A stretch of 64,000 nucleotides of DNA from the NCBI GenBank assembly GCA_938048185.1, contig CALIVT010000009.1:110443-174442 (forward strand), written 5' to 3'. The position numbers were made by a program, and so were the translations under genes. Below are positions 45,206 through 54,817 of this stretch, piece after piece. The first letter of the stretch is position 1, and each line of letters opens with the position of its first letter. The notes beneath the pieces are model-generated. The model made no database searches and had not been told where the DNA came from. It saw nothing but the letters and a program-made list of their open reading frames with translations. Source of the stretch: an uncultured Arenicella sp. (GTDB lineage Bacteria; Pseudomonadota; Gammaproteobacteria; Arenicellales; Arenicellaceae).

Positions 45206-46039
45206 ATGACTGATCGTGAATATAGTCCGCTACTTGAGTTTCTAGATTGCGAGACCTTGGACCTAAGTTTGTTCCGAGGTCAAAGCCGAGACTTCAAAAC
45301 AGGTCAGGTGTTTGGCGGGCAAGTGTTAGGGCAAGCGATTAAGGCGGCTTATAAAACGCTTGATAGTGGGCGATTTATCCATTCAGCACATGCGTACTTT
45401 CTAACCCGTGGGGATGTCAACGCACCGATAATCTATGAAGTTGATCGCAGTTTAGACGGTGGTAGTTTCTCATCAAGAAGGGTTGTGGCTATTCAACACG
45501 GCCGCCAAATCTTTCATCTGTCGGCGTCGTTTCAAAAACCTGAATCAGGTCTTAACCATTATCGAGAGTGGGTGCCACCTAAAGAGGAGTTAAAAACGGC
45601 CTTAGAGCAAAAATTCCCCGAAGAGCACAATTTTCAATCAGAGTTTTTTGATGTGCACTATGTGCCACAAGAAAAAGTCACCACTGAGAACAGTATCCAA
45701 TATTGGATGCGAGCTAAGCATGCCTTGCCAGATGATATGGCCTGCCATCACTCGGTGCTCGCGTATATCTCTGATATGGGTTTGTTAGAGGCGACGCTAA
45801 TGCCCCACGAGCTCGGTGAGCGAGATATGAAAAAGCGTCATCAAAAACTAATGATGGCGTCGATTGATCACGCAATTTGGTTTCATCGAGACTTTCGTGC
45901 CGACGATTGGTTATTTTATGAATGTCGCGCCGAGTCTACTGGCAACGGTCGAGGCTTAGCATTTGGTCGAATCTATTCGGAAGATGGAACACTCGTCGCG
46001 TCGACCTCGCAGGAGGGTCTATTGCGATTACGGCGCTAG
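45206..46039 (+). CDS. tesB: Acyl-CoA thioesterase II
   Basis: The 277-residue double-hotdog protein has GQVFGGQVLGQAIKAA and HSAHAYFLTRGD in the N-terminal half, and SIDHAIWFHRDFRADDWLFYE in the second. It hydrolyses medium to long acyl-CoA. Its 3' end overlaps the convergent phosphotransferase by 12 bp. Confidence 0.94.
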   Translation: MTDREYSPLLEFLDCETLDLSLFRGQSRDFKTGQVFGGQVLGQAIKAAYKTLDSGRFIHSAHAYFLTRGDVNAPIIYEVDRSLDGGSFSSRRVVAIQHGRQIFHLSASFQKPESGLNHYREWVPPKEELKTALEQKFPEEHNFQSEFFDVHYVPQEKVTTENSIQYWMRAKHALPDDMACHHSVLAYISDMGLLEATLMPHELGERDMKKRHQKLMMASIDHAIWFHRDFRADDWLFYECRAESTGNGRGLAFGRIYSEDGTLVASTSQEGLLRLRR

Positions 46040-46834
46040 GTCGATATTGAGCTTGGCGGCAAGCTGGCCGAGCTGTTCGAACCTGTGTGGATTGTTGATG
46101 CGGTATTTTTTTCCAAATTTATGCATATTCCAAAGCAAGTCGCCCCATAGAAGGGCCACTTGCGAGGTATAAAAAATAGTGTCTTGCGTCTTGTTTTGCC
46201 AGCCACGCTTGTAAAACCTTAAAAAGTCGCTGGCGTCTTGATGGTCTAATCTAAAGTACAGCACAACGGCGGCCAAATCGAACCAAGGGTTGTGTTGTTG
46301 CGCGAACTCCCAATCAATCAGAACTAACTTATCTGCGACTAAGCAGTTTTCTTGAACTAAATCGTTGTGGCAAAAGCACCACGGAGTTGAGTCGTCAATG
46401 AAGTGCTCTAACGCGGGTAACAGTGCCTGATGCCAGCTTCGGGTGGTTTTATCGGCGGTGACCAAATAATCGTCGTAAACACTCAGTAGATTAAGGGTCC
46501 CTAAGGAGCTGGCATCACAGGCATGCACGCGCGCAAGCGTTTGCGCCAGTTCAGTCAGTGTTATTTCAGGTCGCGCTTGAACTTTTATGTAGTCAAACAA
46601 CGCGATGTTGTTCGCGGCGTATAAAAGCTTCGGCGATATTTTCAGGTCGCTCGCTAAACGTTCAGCAGCAATTGCTCGCTCAAACGAATGATTGAATACC
46701 TTCAGCACATAGTGCCGTCTACCTATTGTGATTAGCCCGGTGTGATGATTCTGCCCACCGGTAAACTCCTTGACCAGTTGGGGCTTACTCTCTAACCCCC
46801 AACTTCGCCACTCTTTTAACGCCTCAATTAACAT
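46028..46834 (-). CDS. APH/choline-kinase family phosphotransferase, probable thiamine kinase
   Basis: The 268-residue kinase-like protein has GGQNHHTGLI (nucleotide loop), a Lys in YVLKVF, the catalytic FCHNDLVQENCLV and the metal site IDWEFAQQHNPWFDLA. It belongs to the APH/choline kinase superfamily, which includes thiamine kinase ThiK. It is the last gene of the TPP-riboswitch operon, so phosphorylation of imported thiamine is the most likely role. Confidence 0.83.
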   Translation of the reverse strand: MLIEALKEWRSWGLESKPQLVKEFTGGQNHHTGLITIGRRHYVLKVFNHSFERAIAAERLASDLKISPKLLYAANNIALFDYIKVQARPEITLTELAQTLARVHACDASSLGTLNLLSVYDDYLVTADKTTRSWHQALLPALEHFIDDSTPWCFCHNDLVQENCLVADKLVLIDWEFAQQHNPWFDLAAVVLYFRLDHQDASDFLRFYKRGWQNKTQDTIFYTSQVALLWGDLLWNMHKFGKKYRINNPHRFEQLGQLAAKLNIDLAP

Positions 46835-46861
46835 TGGGAGCCTGAGCGAACACTCAAGGCC

Positions 46862-47491
46862 TCAGCGAACATTCAAAGCACGTGTATATGCGTCGCGCCA
46901 TTGCAAATACCCAAACACTGCGATGGCAATATAGAGTGCGTAGAGAATTGCGTACAACAGAAAGCCTCGATCAACGAATAGCACAATAGCGGCACTGTTG
47001 ATCACTAGCCAGTACAACCAATTTTCTAAGATTTTACGCGTCACCATCCAAGTGGTTACCACCGCCGCCCACGTTGTAAACGAATCTAAATACGGTAATG
47101 CTGCGTCTGTCTTAAGTGCAAGAAAATAACCGCTGATTAGCGTTAGAGTCAAGATCAGCGAAATTGCAAATGCATGCTGTTGGCGTGTAAACCGGCTAAC
47201 CGCTAGGGTGGATTTTTCGTCACCACCATGTTGCCATTGCCACCAGCCGTATACTGCCATAATTAGGTAGTAGACGTTGAGCAGCGACTCCATGTAAATT
47301 TTGCCATCCCAAAACAAGTAAATGCTGGTGCCAGTGCCAATAAAAGCGGCGGGCCAACACCCGCTGTTTTCCTTAGCCGCAAGCACGATATAGAGCAGAC
47401 CAAATACAACGGCGACAATCTCAATATTACTTGTTGCTGCCCAAGCGCTGCTTAGATCGCTCAGCAAACCACTGTCAAAAATGCTAGTCAT
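46862..47491 (-). CDS. PnuC-family transporter, probable thiamine importer PnuT
   Basis: The 209-residue membrane protein has about seven helices and the PnuC motifs FIGTGTSIYLFWDGKIYMESLLNVYYLIMAVYGWWQW (in several pieces) and NWLYWLVINSAAI. PnuC relatives import vitamins by facilitated diffusion with intracellular trapping. Its place in a TPP-riboswitch operon with a kinase identifies thiamine (PnuT). It overlaps the YkoF-like stop by 8 bp. Confidence 0.88.
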   Translation of the reverse strand: MTSIFDSGLLSDLSSAWAATSNIEIVAVVFGLLYIVLAAKENSGCWPAAFIGTGTSIYLFWDGKIYMESLLNVYYLIMAVYGWWQWQHGGDEKSTLAVSRFTRQQHAFAISLILTLTLISGYFLALKTDAALPYLDSFTTWAAVVTTWMVTRKILENWLYWLVINSAAIVLFVDRGFLLYAILYALYIAIAVFGYLQWRDAYTRALNVR

Positions 47492-47750
47492 AGCCTTCGA
47501 GTTCGCGTGCGTCGCCTTCTAGATATTTGCACACGAACACTATTTTGCCATAGCGCTTCATTGAGTCTTTCATGGCGGCATTGAGTACGCTATTGAGTGA
47601 GTCAAAGTCACCAAATAAGCGGGTGCTCATGTTTGAGGTGCGAATCTCTACATCAGCCGCGTGTTGATTAATATGCGCCAAAAACGCCTTAATTTTAGGT
47701 TTGTACCCGTCTTGCAAGGGGTACATACTGATTTCGACAGATAGCTTCAT
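47484..47750 (-). CDS. YkoF-like thiamine/HMP-binding domain protein
   Basis: The 88-residue protein matches the YkoF family: MKLSVEISMYPL, a central RTSNMSTRLFGDFDSL and a late KIVFVCKYLEGD. YkoF-type domains bind thiamine or its pyrimidine. It lies 12 bp after the TonB receptor gene and overlaps pnuT. It may act as a binding or sensing partner in thiamine uptake; the mechanism is not established. Confidence 0.8.
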   Translation of the reverse strand: MKLSVEISMYPLQDGYKPKIKAFLAHINQHAADVEIRTSNMSTRLFGDFDSLNSVLNAAMKDSMKRYGKIVFVCKYLEGDARELEGYD

Positions 47751-47762
47751 TGTTATTCTCTA

Positions 47763-49892
47763 TTAGAACTCTAAGGTACCGCGCAACCCTAGAACTCGAG
47801 GTGCTCCGAATTGATTATAGGGCTCAGTGACAAAAAACTTACGCGGGTCATTGCCAAAGCTACCAAACCCACGAGTTTTAACCAACTCATCACTTAGATT
47901 TTTCCCAAACAGTGCGACGCTCCAGTTGTCCGTTGCGTACGTCAGCTCGAGGTTAAGCAATTCGTATGCGTCTGAGCGTTCTTCGTGTCGGTCCGAGAAA
48001 AAGAAATCGTCTTTCGCCTCAATCGAACCACTCAAAGTCAGCTGCTTGGTAAGTGCGTAAGAGCCGCCGATTACCGCTTGATAGCTCGGCGCATGTGCTT
48101 GTTCACGACCTTTTAGGTCAAATGGAATCCCGTTATCGCGGTCCGCGTTTACGTGATCAAAGGCGAGTAGGGTATCGAACTCTGTGTCGAGTAAGCCTAA
48201 CGCCACGTTTAGTCTTAGGCGATCGGAGGCTTGCCAATTAGCTTCTAGTTCAATACCGCTATTGGTGCCCCCGTCGGCATTGCCGGTGAAATCGGTAAAG
48301 CTGCAGGGGCAAGGGCCACCATTTTCACCAGATGCAATTGAGCGAACAGTCGATTGGCTGGTTTGGATGTCGCTTCGGTCTTGGTAGAAAGCCGATACTT
48401 GAAGTCGCAAGGCATCATTTAGGTAGCTGTGTTTAAAACCAACCTCATAGTTGATCATGGTTTCGGTATCGAACTCGCGTTCCTCGGCAGAAATAGAGCC
48501 ATCTAAGTTAAAGCCCCCTGACTTATAACCACGTGAAATCAAGCCGTAGTAAAATGCACCGCTTGCCGCTTGGTATTCTAACGCAATGCGTCCGCCCCAC
48601 AAATCTTCATCGGGTGACGCAGACGCACCGGAATTATCCGAATAGTCGACGTCGCGGTTCTCTGCTCGTAGGCCGGTGGTAAGCGACCAGTTATCCGATA
48701 GCAAAAAGTCTACTTGGCCATAAAGAGCCAGGTTCTCAGTGTCGTACTGGCTAGTAAAGTCGTCGTCGTTAAAAGTGTATTCACGCAACAAGTCAATGGC
48801 TTGGTCTCGATAGTAAACGCCGACAACCCAATTTGCCGTCGAGTCGCTTGCCGAGACTAACTTGACATCAAGTGTGGTGTTGTCATTTTCACGTGTGTAT
48901 TGATCAAACGAAGAGTAAAACCAATCAAAGCCGAATAGATCGCTGTCGCACACGGTGTTCTCACAGATGCCAACGTGGCTCCAATCCTCGTCAAAAGCGT
49001 ATTCAAGATCTGACTGCGCAACACTTAGCAAGCCTTCGAGAGCTAAGCTATCGTTGATAGCATAACTGGCTTTAGTGCTTACGGCTGTGGTTTCTTGGCG
49101 ATCAAAGCCAGGTTGGTCTGAATACGTTTCGCGAGTATTGTCCAAACTAAAGGCGTCATAGCCGTTATCTATGTCGGCCACAAACAGTGTAAAATCTAGG
49201 TTGAGTCTGTCGTTTACTTGGCTAACAAAGCGCGCGCGCGCGGTCGTTTCGTCAATATTATTGGTGTCGTCGCGATTTAGGAACACGTCCTTTGTGAACC
49301 CGTCACTTTCATAGTGTTTAACCGCTAGCCGATAGCCTGAGTTCTCTGAAACTGGGCCGCTGACAACAGCGCTGGCTTCGCGCCCGTCAAAGCTTTCAAT
49401 GCCGGCAGTAATACGGGCGTAAAATTCTTCACTCGGTTTATTTGAAACCACATTAATTAACCCCGCCAAGGCGTTGGCACCGAATAACGTGCCTTGCGGT
49501 CCACGTAACACCTCAACTTGGTCAACATCTAAGGTGCTGGCTGCTGTCGCAATGCCAGTAAGGTCAATGCCATCGACGACAACGCCGACCGAATTAATGA
49601 GGGGTTCCTGGAATTCGCTGCGTTCGCCAATACCGCGTATTTGAATAAAGCGGCCGCGTGAGGCGCCCGTTGAAAAGTTAACGTTGGGGGCCAGGTTTAA
49701 CAGGTCTTCAAGGTTTTGTGCGCCGCGTTGTTCAATGGCGTTACTGTCAATGACGGTAACGCTATTAGGAAGCTCAAGTACGCTTTGCTCAAGAAGCTCG
49801 GCGGTGACGACGACTTCATCCAGCGCGTTCGAACTTAATGGTAAACACAGCAGGCCTAGTATAAGGCTAGCAGAGGGTATTGATTTTTTCAT
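47763..49892 (-). CDS. TonB-dependent outer membrane receptor for thiamine uptake
   Basis: The 709-residue protein has a signal peptide (about 1-23). A TonB-box-like start (DEVVVTAEL) precedes the plug domain (QSVLELPNSVTVID, RGAQNLEDLLNLAPNV, VEVLRGPQGTLFGANALAGLINVVSN). The large beta-barrel ends in RGTLEF with terminal Phe. It is the first gene after a TPP riboswitch, so it should take up thiamine or its phosphates, like the Omr1-type receptors described in marine gammaproteobacteria. Confidence 0.9.
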   Translation of the reverse strand: MKKSIPSASLILGLLCLPLSSNALDEVVVTAELLEQSVLELPNSVTVIDSNAIEQRGAQNLEDLLNLAPNVNFSTGASRGRFIQIRGIGERSEFQEPLINSVGVVVDGIDLTGIATAASTLDVDQVEVLRGPQGTLFGANALAGLINVVSNKPSEEFYARITAGIESFDGREASAVVSGPVSENSGYRLAVKHYESDGFTKDVFLNRDDTNNIDETTARARFVSQVNDRLNLDFTLFVADIDNGYDAFSLDNTRETYSDQPGFDRQETTAVSTKASYAINDSLALEGLLSVAQSDLEYAFDEDWSHVGICENTVCDSDLFGFDWFYSSFDQYTRENDNTTLDVKLVSASDSTANWVVGVYYRDQAIDLLREYTFNDDDFTSQYDTENLALYGQVDFLLSDNWSLTTGLRAENRDVDYSDNSGASASPDEDLWGGRIALEYQAASGAFYYGLISRGYKSGGFNLDGSISAEEREFDTETMINYEVGFKHSYLNDALRLQVSAFYQDRSDIQTSQSTVRSIASGENGGPCPCSFTDFTGNADGGTNSGIELEANWQASDRLRLNVALGLLDTEFDTLLAFDHVNADRDNGIPFDLKGREQAHAPSYQAVIGGSYALTKQLTLSGSIEAKDDFFFSDRHEERSDAYELLNLELTYATDNWSVALFGKNLSDELVKTRGFGSFGNDPRKFFVTEPYNQFGAPRVLGLRGTLEF

Positions 49893-49947
49893 GTCGGTCT
49901 CTTCTCAAAAGATATTAGATGAGACCCGGTAGGCGAGAATGGTGCGT

Positions 49948-50082
49948 GGCAAATCCCATCCCTACGCCGGTGTTAACCGGATCAGGTTCATGGGGTTTAT
50001 GCCGCCGCTTATTGCGTGCAATAGGCACACAAAGCCAAGGCAAATCTCAGGCTAATTAGGTTTAGCCGCCCCCTGGGTGTCC
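49948..50082 (-). ncRNA. TPP (thiamine pyrophosphate) riboswitch, THI element
   Basis: On the minus strand the element reads GGGGGCGGCTAAACC, then CTGAGATTTGCC. A long P3 extension follows, and finally GAACCTGATCCGG, TTAACACCGGCGTAGGGATGG. CTGAGA and CGTAGGGA are the conserved TPP aptamer cores. It sits 56 bp upstream of the TonB receptor start and should repress the operon when TPP is plentiful. Confidence 0.96.
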
Positions 50083-50135
50083 AAGAGCAATAGGCTCTTA
50101 AAGCAGCGCGAGTTTAGCATGGAGGCGTGAGGTGT

Positions 50136-50888
50136 CTAGTCCTTTGTCGTATTTTCTCGTGAAAGCGCAATCAGTTCGCTTACCGTCGCGAAGTCATAAC
50201 CGCGACTCTTCAATCGCGTGATGATCTCTGGCAGAGCTCGGAGCGTCGAGCCGTCGCCATACATTACGTGCAGCAAAATAACCGAGCCGGGTTTGACGTT
50301 GGCCATGGTGCGTTTAACAATCAGCTCCGGCGTATCTTCTCCTTGGTTGAACGTTTCGGGCTCAACGTCCCATGTTACCGTTGTGATGCCCTTTTTTGAG
50401 AGATAGTAGGGCAATATAAAAAGGTTTTTACCATACGGTGGCCGAAAATGTATTTTACCCTCATAACCAACACCGCGTATTAGTGCACGGGTGCTTTCTA
50501 CTTCATTGGCGACTTGCTTATAGCCCATAAAAACCATGCGTTTATGAGAATAACTGTGATTACCAATTTCATGACCGGCATCAATCAGCTGGGTTACCAA
50601 TTCCGGTTTGGTTTCTATGTGTCTGCCGTTTAAGTAAAACGTTCCCTTAATATTATGTTCTCTAAGTATTCTAATTACTGGATCGGTGCCCTTGCGGGAT
50701 GGGCCATCATCAAAGGTAAGCGCTACCACCTTCGCGTTTATGTTCGCTTCGTAAAACAAGTCGCCAAAAAATTGGAATTGATGATTCCGAGCTGTCTGAT
50801 ATAAAGTGTAGGCTACTAGTAACGCTAAGCATGCAATCACAATCCAGACCTTGATCGCCTTAAACTGGCGCTGTGTCGACGTTTTCAT
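50136..50888 (-). CDS. NodB-domain polysaccharide deacetylase
   Basis: The 250-residue protein starts at ATG 50888 (GTG 50894 is an alternative). It has an N-terminal membrane anchor (VWIVIACLALLVAYTL). The deacetylase core has TFDDGPS, HEIGNHSYSH with its metal His pair, RPPYGKN and TVTWDVEPETF, ending LLHVMYGDG. It removes acetyl groups from a cell-surface polysaccharide or peptidoglycan. The TPP riboswitch lies downstream of it on the same strand, so it is a separate unit. Confidence 0.9.
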   Translation of the reverse strand: MKTSTQRQFKAIKVWIVIACLALLVAYTLYQTARNHQFQFFGDLFYEANINAKVVALTFDDGPSRKGTDPVIRILREHNIKGTFYLNGRHIETKPELVTQLIDAGHEIGNHSYSHKRMVFMGYKQVANEVESTRALIRGVGYEGKIHFRPPYGKNLFILPYYLSKKGITTVTWDVEPETFNQGEDTPELIVKRTMANVKPGSVILLHVMYGDGSTLRALPEIITRLKSRGYDFATVSELIALSRENTTKD

Positions 50889-50960
50889 GGCCACTTTTAG
50901 GGTTCGATAACGAGTAAGTATAGTGACACTATATTTGCGCCAAGCGGTAACATTAAACTC

Positions 50961-51593
50961 ATGAACGAATATTCATTTCTATTAGCCATAGCCGGCGTCT
51001 TATTTATAGGAGCTATGAGCCCCGGCCCTAGCTTCTTTGTTGTTGCGCAAAATTCTCTGTCAAAATCTCGTGCGCACGGTGTCGTTACTGCATTAGGTAC
51101 GGGTTTAGGCGTGTCAATTTTTGCAGTGCTTGCAAGCTTTGGTGTGACGGTGCTACTGAAAAATGTGCCAAGCGCTTATCTGGCATTCAAGCTATTAGGC
51201 GGGGCTTATTTGCTCTATTTAGCTTACAAAGTATGGTGTGGCGCCAGCCAGCCGCTTGAAATCGCGCAGGACAACGATGAGCAATCTAATAGACAAAATA
51301 GTAGTTTGACGAGAGCCTTCTTCACTGGCTTGGCAGTCCAAACAAGCAACCCGAAAACGGCGTTGGTTATTGCTGGTATTTTCGCCGCATTTGTCCCTGC
51401 CCAGCCGCCGACCAATACGACATTATTAGTAGCATTAATCGCGTTTGTAATTGATTTTTCCTGGTATGCGCTTGTTGCTATTACCTTATCAACAAGGGCA
51501 ACACGCAACGTTTACGGGCGTGCAAAATCGGGCTTTGATAGAACTGCGTCGGTATTTCTGGGTGCAGTAGGTATCAAGCTTATGATCTTGTAA
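50961..51593 (+). CDS. LysE/RhtB family exporter
   Basis: The 210-residue membrane protein has five or six helices and the family signature AMSPGPSFFVVAQNSL, then GLGVSIFAVLASFG and LLGGAYLLYLAYKVW, with PKTALVIAGIFAAF later. It exports amino acids or related compounds. The hairpin at 51598-51623 ends the unit. Confidence 0.88.
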   Translation: MNEYSFLLAIAGVLFIGAMSPGPSFFVVAQNSLSKSRAHGVVTALGTGLGVSIFAVLASFGVTVLLKNVPSAYLAFKLLGGAYLLYLAYKVWCGASQPLEIAQDNDEQSNRQNSSLTRAFFTGLAVQTSNPKTALVIAGIFAAFVPAQPPTNTTLLVALIAFVIDFSWYALVAITLSTRATRNVYGRAKSGFDRTASVFLGAVGIKLMIL

Positions 51594-51597
51594 ACGT

Positions 51598-51623
51598 TGT
51601 AGTCGAGTTGATTCTCGACTACA
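51598..51623. terminator. Bidirectional hairpin between lysE-type gene and purH
   Basis: TGTAGTCGAG (51598-51607) pairs perfectly with CTCGACTACA (51614-51623) across a 6-nt loop. The 10-bp stem sits between convergent genes but has no strong T-run, so its terminator role is only likely. Confidence 0.5.
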
Positions 51624-51702
51624 TATACGATTCGAGAAGATCGCTGGGTTTCCCGCTATTGTAATTGTGATTGCACCAAATTTGTCTATTTATCAAAGTT
51701 TG

Positions 51703-53283
51703 CTAGTGTCTAAAATGGCGCATGCCCGTGAACACCATTGCCATGCCCGCTTCGTCCGCTGCGGCAATGACCTCTTCGTCACGCATTGAGCCGCCGGGTT
51801 GAATGACCGCACTGATGCCGGCGGCGGCGGCATTATCAATGCCATCGCGAAACGGGAAAAATGCGTCCGATGCCATAACTGAACCTTTAACCTCAAGCTC
51901 AGCATGTTCGGCTTTAATTCCGGCAATACGCGCCGAGTTAACGCGGCTCATTTGGCCTGCGCCTACGCCGATCGTCATATTGTTACTGGCGTAGATAATC
52001 GCGTTGGATTTAACAAATTTAGCGATCTTCCATGCAAATACGAGGTCAGCCATTTGTGCGTCGCTTGGGTGAACTTTGCTTACCACGTCCACAGTTTGAG
52101 TTAGCGCTAAATCAGTGTCTTGTACTAATAAGCCTCCATTTACGCGCTTGTATTCGAGTGCATTGTGGGCGTTTTTATCCCAGCTTCCGCACTCAAGAAG
52201 TCGTACATTTTTCTTTACTGCGACGACCGCTTTAGCTGCGTCTGATATCGACGGCGCGATTATTACTTCAACGAATTGTTTGTCGACAATGAGGCTTGCC
52301 GTTTGCTCATCAAGCTCTTGGTTAAATGCGATGATGCCACCAAACGCCGATTCGGGGTCAGTCGCAAAGGCTTTTTGGTAGGCCTCGAGTAAGCTTGGTG
52401 CGACCGCGACACCACAGGGGTTTGCGTGCTTAACAATGACGCACGCGGGCGCGCCATCAAATTGTTTAACGCATTCAAGAGCCGCATCGGTATCGGCAAT
52501 GTTGTTATATGAAAGCTCCTTGCCTTGAACTTGGGTGGCGGTCGAAATTCCAACCGGTGCATTATCATCAACGTAAAAGGCGGCTTTTTGGTGTGGATTC
52601 TCACCATAGCGCATGGTTTGCTTGTGGGTGAATTGCACGTTTAAGGTGCGTGCGAAGTCGGCTTTGCTTCCGTCTTCTTGTATGCGGCCTAAGTGATTCG
52701 CGATGGCGCCATCGTATTGCGCGGTGTGTTCAAAGGCTTTGACCGCCAAGTCAAAGCGAGTTTGGTACGACAAGCCACCTGCACTAATCTCGGCTAACAA
52801 GTTCGAATAATCGTCTGCGTCGACAACAATTGCCACATCTTTATGGTTCTTAGCGGCTGAACGCACCATGGTTGGTCCGCCGATGTCGATATTTTCAATC
52901 GCAGTTGGCAAGTCACAATTAGGGTCAGCAATGGTTTGCTGGAATGGGTATAGATTTACTACAACCATATCGATTTGATTAATGCCGTGTTCTGTCATTA
53001 CTGCGTCGTCGGTGCCGCGTCGCCCTAAAATGCCACCGTGTACTTTTGGGTGTAAGGTTTTAACTCGGCCGTCCATCATCTCGGGAAACCCGGTATAAGA
53101 TGAGACTTCAATTACGGGTATACCCTCTTTGGCAAGCAGGCTGGCTGTGCCACCCGTCGATAAAATCTCGACGCCAGCAATGTGTAGCCCTTGCGCGAAT
53201 TCTACGATACCGGTTTTATTTGACACGCTTAGTAGGGCGCGTTTAGGCATTACTCTGCGGTTGGCGGAGAGTTGGTCGTTCAT
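51703..53283 (-). CDS. purH: Bifunctional AICAR transformylase / IMP cyclohydrolase
   Basis: The 526-residue enzyme has the N-terminal IMP cyclohydrolase region ([46 protein letters not shown]) and the C-terminal transformylase ([32 protein letters not shown], [11 protein letters not shown]). It performs the last two steps of purine synthesis. It is downstream of fis and dusB on the same strand, the order seen in Pseudomonas and relatives. Confidence 0.97.
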   Translation of the reverse strand: MNDQLSANRRVMPKRALLSVSNKTGIVEFAQGLHIAGVEILSTGGTASLLAKEGIPVIEVSSYTGFPEMMDGRVKTLHPKVHGGILGRRGTDDAVMTEHGINQIDMVVVNLYPFQQTIADPNCDLPTAIENIDIGGPTMVRSAAKNHKDVAIVVDADDYSNLLAEISAGGLSYQTRFDLAVKAFEHTAQYDGAIANHLGRIQEDGSKADFARTLNVQFTHKQTMRYGENPHQKAAFYVDDNAPVGISTATQVQGKELSYNNIADTDAALECVKQFDGAPACVIVKHANPCGVAVAPSLLEAYQKAFATDPESAFGGIIAFNQELDEQTASLIVDKQFVEVIIAPSISDAAKAVVAVKKNVRLLECGSWDKNAHNALEYKRVNGGLLVQDTDLALTQTVDVVSKVHPSDAQMADLVFAWKIAKFVKSNAIIYASNNMTIGVGAGQMSRVNSARIAGIKAEHAELEVKGSVMASDAFFPFRDGIDNAAAAGISAVIQPGGSMRDEEVIAAADEAGMAMVFTGMRHFRH

Positions 53284-53333
53284 GAGGTTTCCTAATTAGA
53301 TTGTGGCGGCGAATTTGCAGTCTACGTCGTAGG

Positions 53334-53567
53334 TTACAAATTATAGGTTTTGAGCTTTTTGCGAAGCGTGTTGCGGTTGATGCCAAGCATGTCGGCAGCG
53401 CGTGTTTGGTTGCCATTAACTTGCTTCATAACCACTTCTAAAAAGGGTTTTTCTACTTCGTTAATGAAAAAGCTCTGTAGATTATTGGGTAGCTCGCCGT
53501 TGAGGTCATGAAAGTATTGTTCCATTGCGTGGGTGACGCATTCGGCAAGGGGGTCGTTTTTCGTCAT
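53334..53567 (-). CDS. fis: Fis nucleoid-associated regulator
   Basis: The 77-residue protein ends in the Fis helix-turn-helix GNQTRAADMLGINRNTLRKKL. It is shorter than the 98-residue E. coli Fis, lacking part of the N-terminal arm but keeping the dimer helices (FFINEVEKPFLEVVM). It sits 50 bp after dusB, the classical dusB-fis operon of gammaproteobacteria. Confidence 0.96.
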   Translation of the reverse strand: MTKNDPLAECVTHAMEQYFHDLNGELPNNLQSFFINEVEKPFLEVVMKQVNGNQTRAADMLGINRNTLRKKLKTYNL

Positions 53568-53617
53568 CTATCTATCGGGGGATCGTTATTATAATTTTAG
53601 TGGTTTTTATATCGGGT

Positions 53618-54604
53618 TTAGGCGGCGCGCAGGTTCAGGCTTCCTAATAGGAAATCTTTCAGCAATTGACGCTGTAGTTGCGCGTCTTCAGTGGTGCTGA
53701 TCTGGGTCTTCAAGTCTGGGCTAATGGCCAAGCTCCAGTGGTTTAAGTACCACTTTATGTGTTTGCGCGCTAAGCGGATGCCCAAGCCTTCACCGTAGAA
53801 CTCATGGATGCTGCGCACGTGCTCAATAATGGTATTGGCGCGTACCTGGGCCGCGGGAATTGGGTGATATGCGCCCGTGGCTAAATAGTCGGCAACTTGC
53901 TTGAACAGCCATGGCTGGCCTTGTGCAGCACGGCCAATCATGATCGCGTCGGCGTTAGTACCTTGCATTACCGCGAGCGCTTTTTCAGGCGAATCTACGT
54001 CGCCATTGGCTGTGATTGGAATGTTCACAGCGTGTTTGACACGGGCGATGGTGTCGTATTCTACCGCGCCCGCAAATTTACACTCGCGCGTGCGACCGTG
54101 AATCGTCAGTGCCTGCACGCCGCTATCTTCGGCAATTTTGGCGATGGTAACGGCGTTGCGCGTAGCGGGCGAGGTACCGGTACGGATTTTTAAAGTCACG
54201 GGTACGTTGACCGCGCTAACGACGGCTTTGAGTATCTCATCAACCAAAGTCTCGTTCGCGAGCAATGCTGAGCCTGCTGCTTTTTTGCAGACTTTTTTTG
54301 CCGGACAGCCCATATTGATATCGATTATCTGCGCGCCGTTTTCTACATTGAATTGCGCTGCCGAGGCAAGCATCGCCGGATCGGTACCGACTAATTGCAC
54401 GACCACCGGTTCGGGTTCACCGGCTAAGTCTAAACGAAACTTAGTTTTGGTCGAGTGGCGTAAATCGCTGCGGCTGGTGACCATCTCCGACACAACCAAG
54501 CCGGCGCCATGTGCCCGACAAACTTTACGATAGGGTTTATCGCTCACTCCGGCCATCGGTGCGGCAACAACCTTATTCGCTAGAATGTACGATCCGATTT
54601 GCAT
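53618..54604 (-). CDS. dusB: tRNA-dihydrouridine synthase B
   Basis: The start is set at ATG 54604 (MQIGSYIL), which aligns with the E. coli DusB N-terminus; the frame opens 69 bases earlier. The 328-residue flavoenzyme has AAPMAGVSDKPYRKV, the catalytic Cys loop INMGCPAKKVCKKAAGSALL, LKIRTG, IHGRTRE, ANGDVDSPEKA and MIGRAAQG. It reduces uridine in tRNA and is co-transcribed with fis. Confidence 0.96.
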   Translation of the reverse strand: MQIGSYILANKVVAAPMAGVSDKPYRKVCRAHGAGLVVSEMVTSRSDLRHSTKTKFRLDLAGEPEPVVVQLVGTDPAMLASAAQFNVENGAQIIDINMGCPAKKVCKKAAGSALLANETLVDEILKAVVSAVNVPVTLKIRTGTSPATRNAVTIAKIAEDSGVQALTIHGRTRECKFAGAVEYDTIARVKHAVNIPITANGDVDSPEKALAVMQGTNADAIMIGRAAQGQPWLFKQVADYLATGAYHPIPAAQVRANTIIEHVRSIHEFYGEGLGIRLARKHIKWYLNHWSLAISPDLKTQISTTEDAQLQRQLLKDFLLGSLNLRAA

Positions 54605-54817
54605 AGGGCCTTGTGCTAAAAACGTCAGTGAGAAAACAGTCGCGATACTTTTCCGTGATTGCAAGACAGTCATCGGAAATCAGGACGAGTGATAATACCG
54701 ACGAGGCTACTTTCGGTAAAGATAGAAAGCGAAAATACTGCTACTTTTTTAAGCAGCTTAGTCTTGATTAAATTTTTGTCGCTAGGTGTCCGATGTAAAT
54801 TGTTCGTTGCATAACAA
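54605..54817 (-). other. Gap between the zinc-ribbon gene and dusB
   Basis: About 210 bp lie between the DUF3426 stop and the dusB start. A weak CTGCT/AGCAG stem with a T-run lies at about 54739-54757. I cannot assign a promoter with confidence. Confidence 0.35.
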
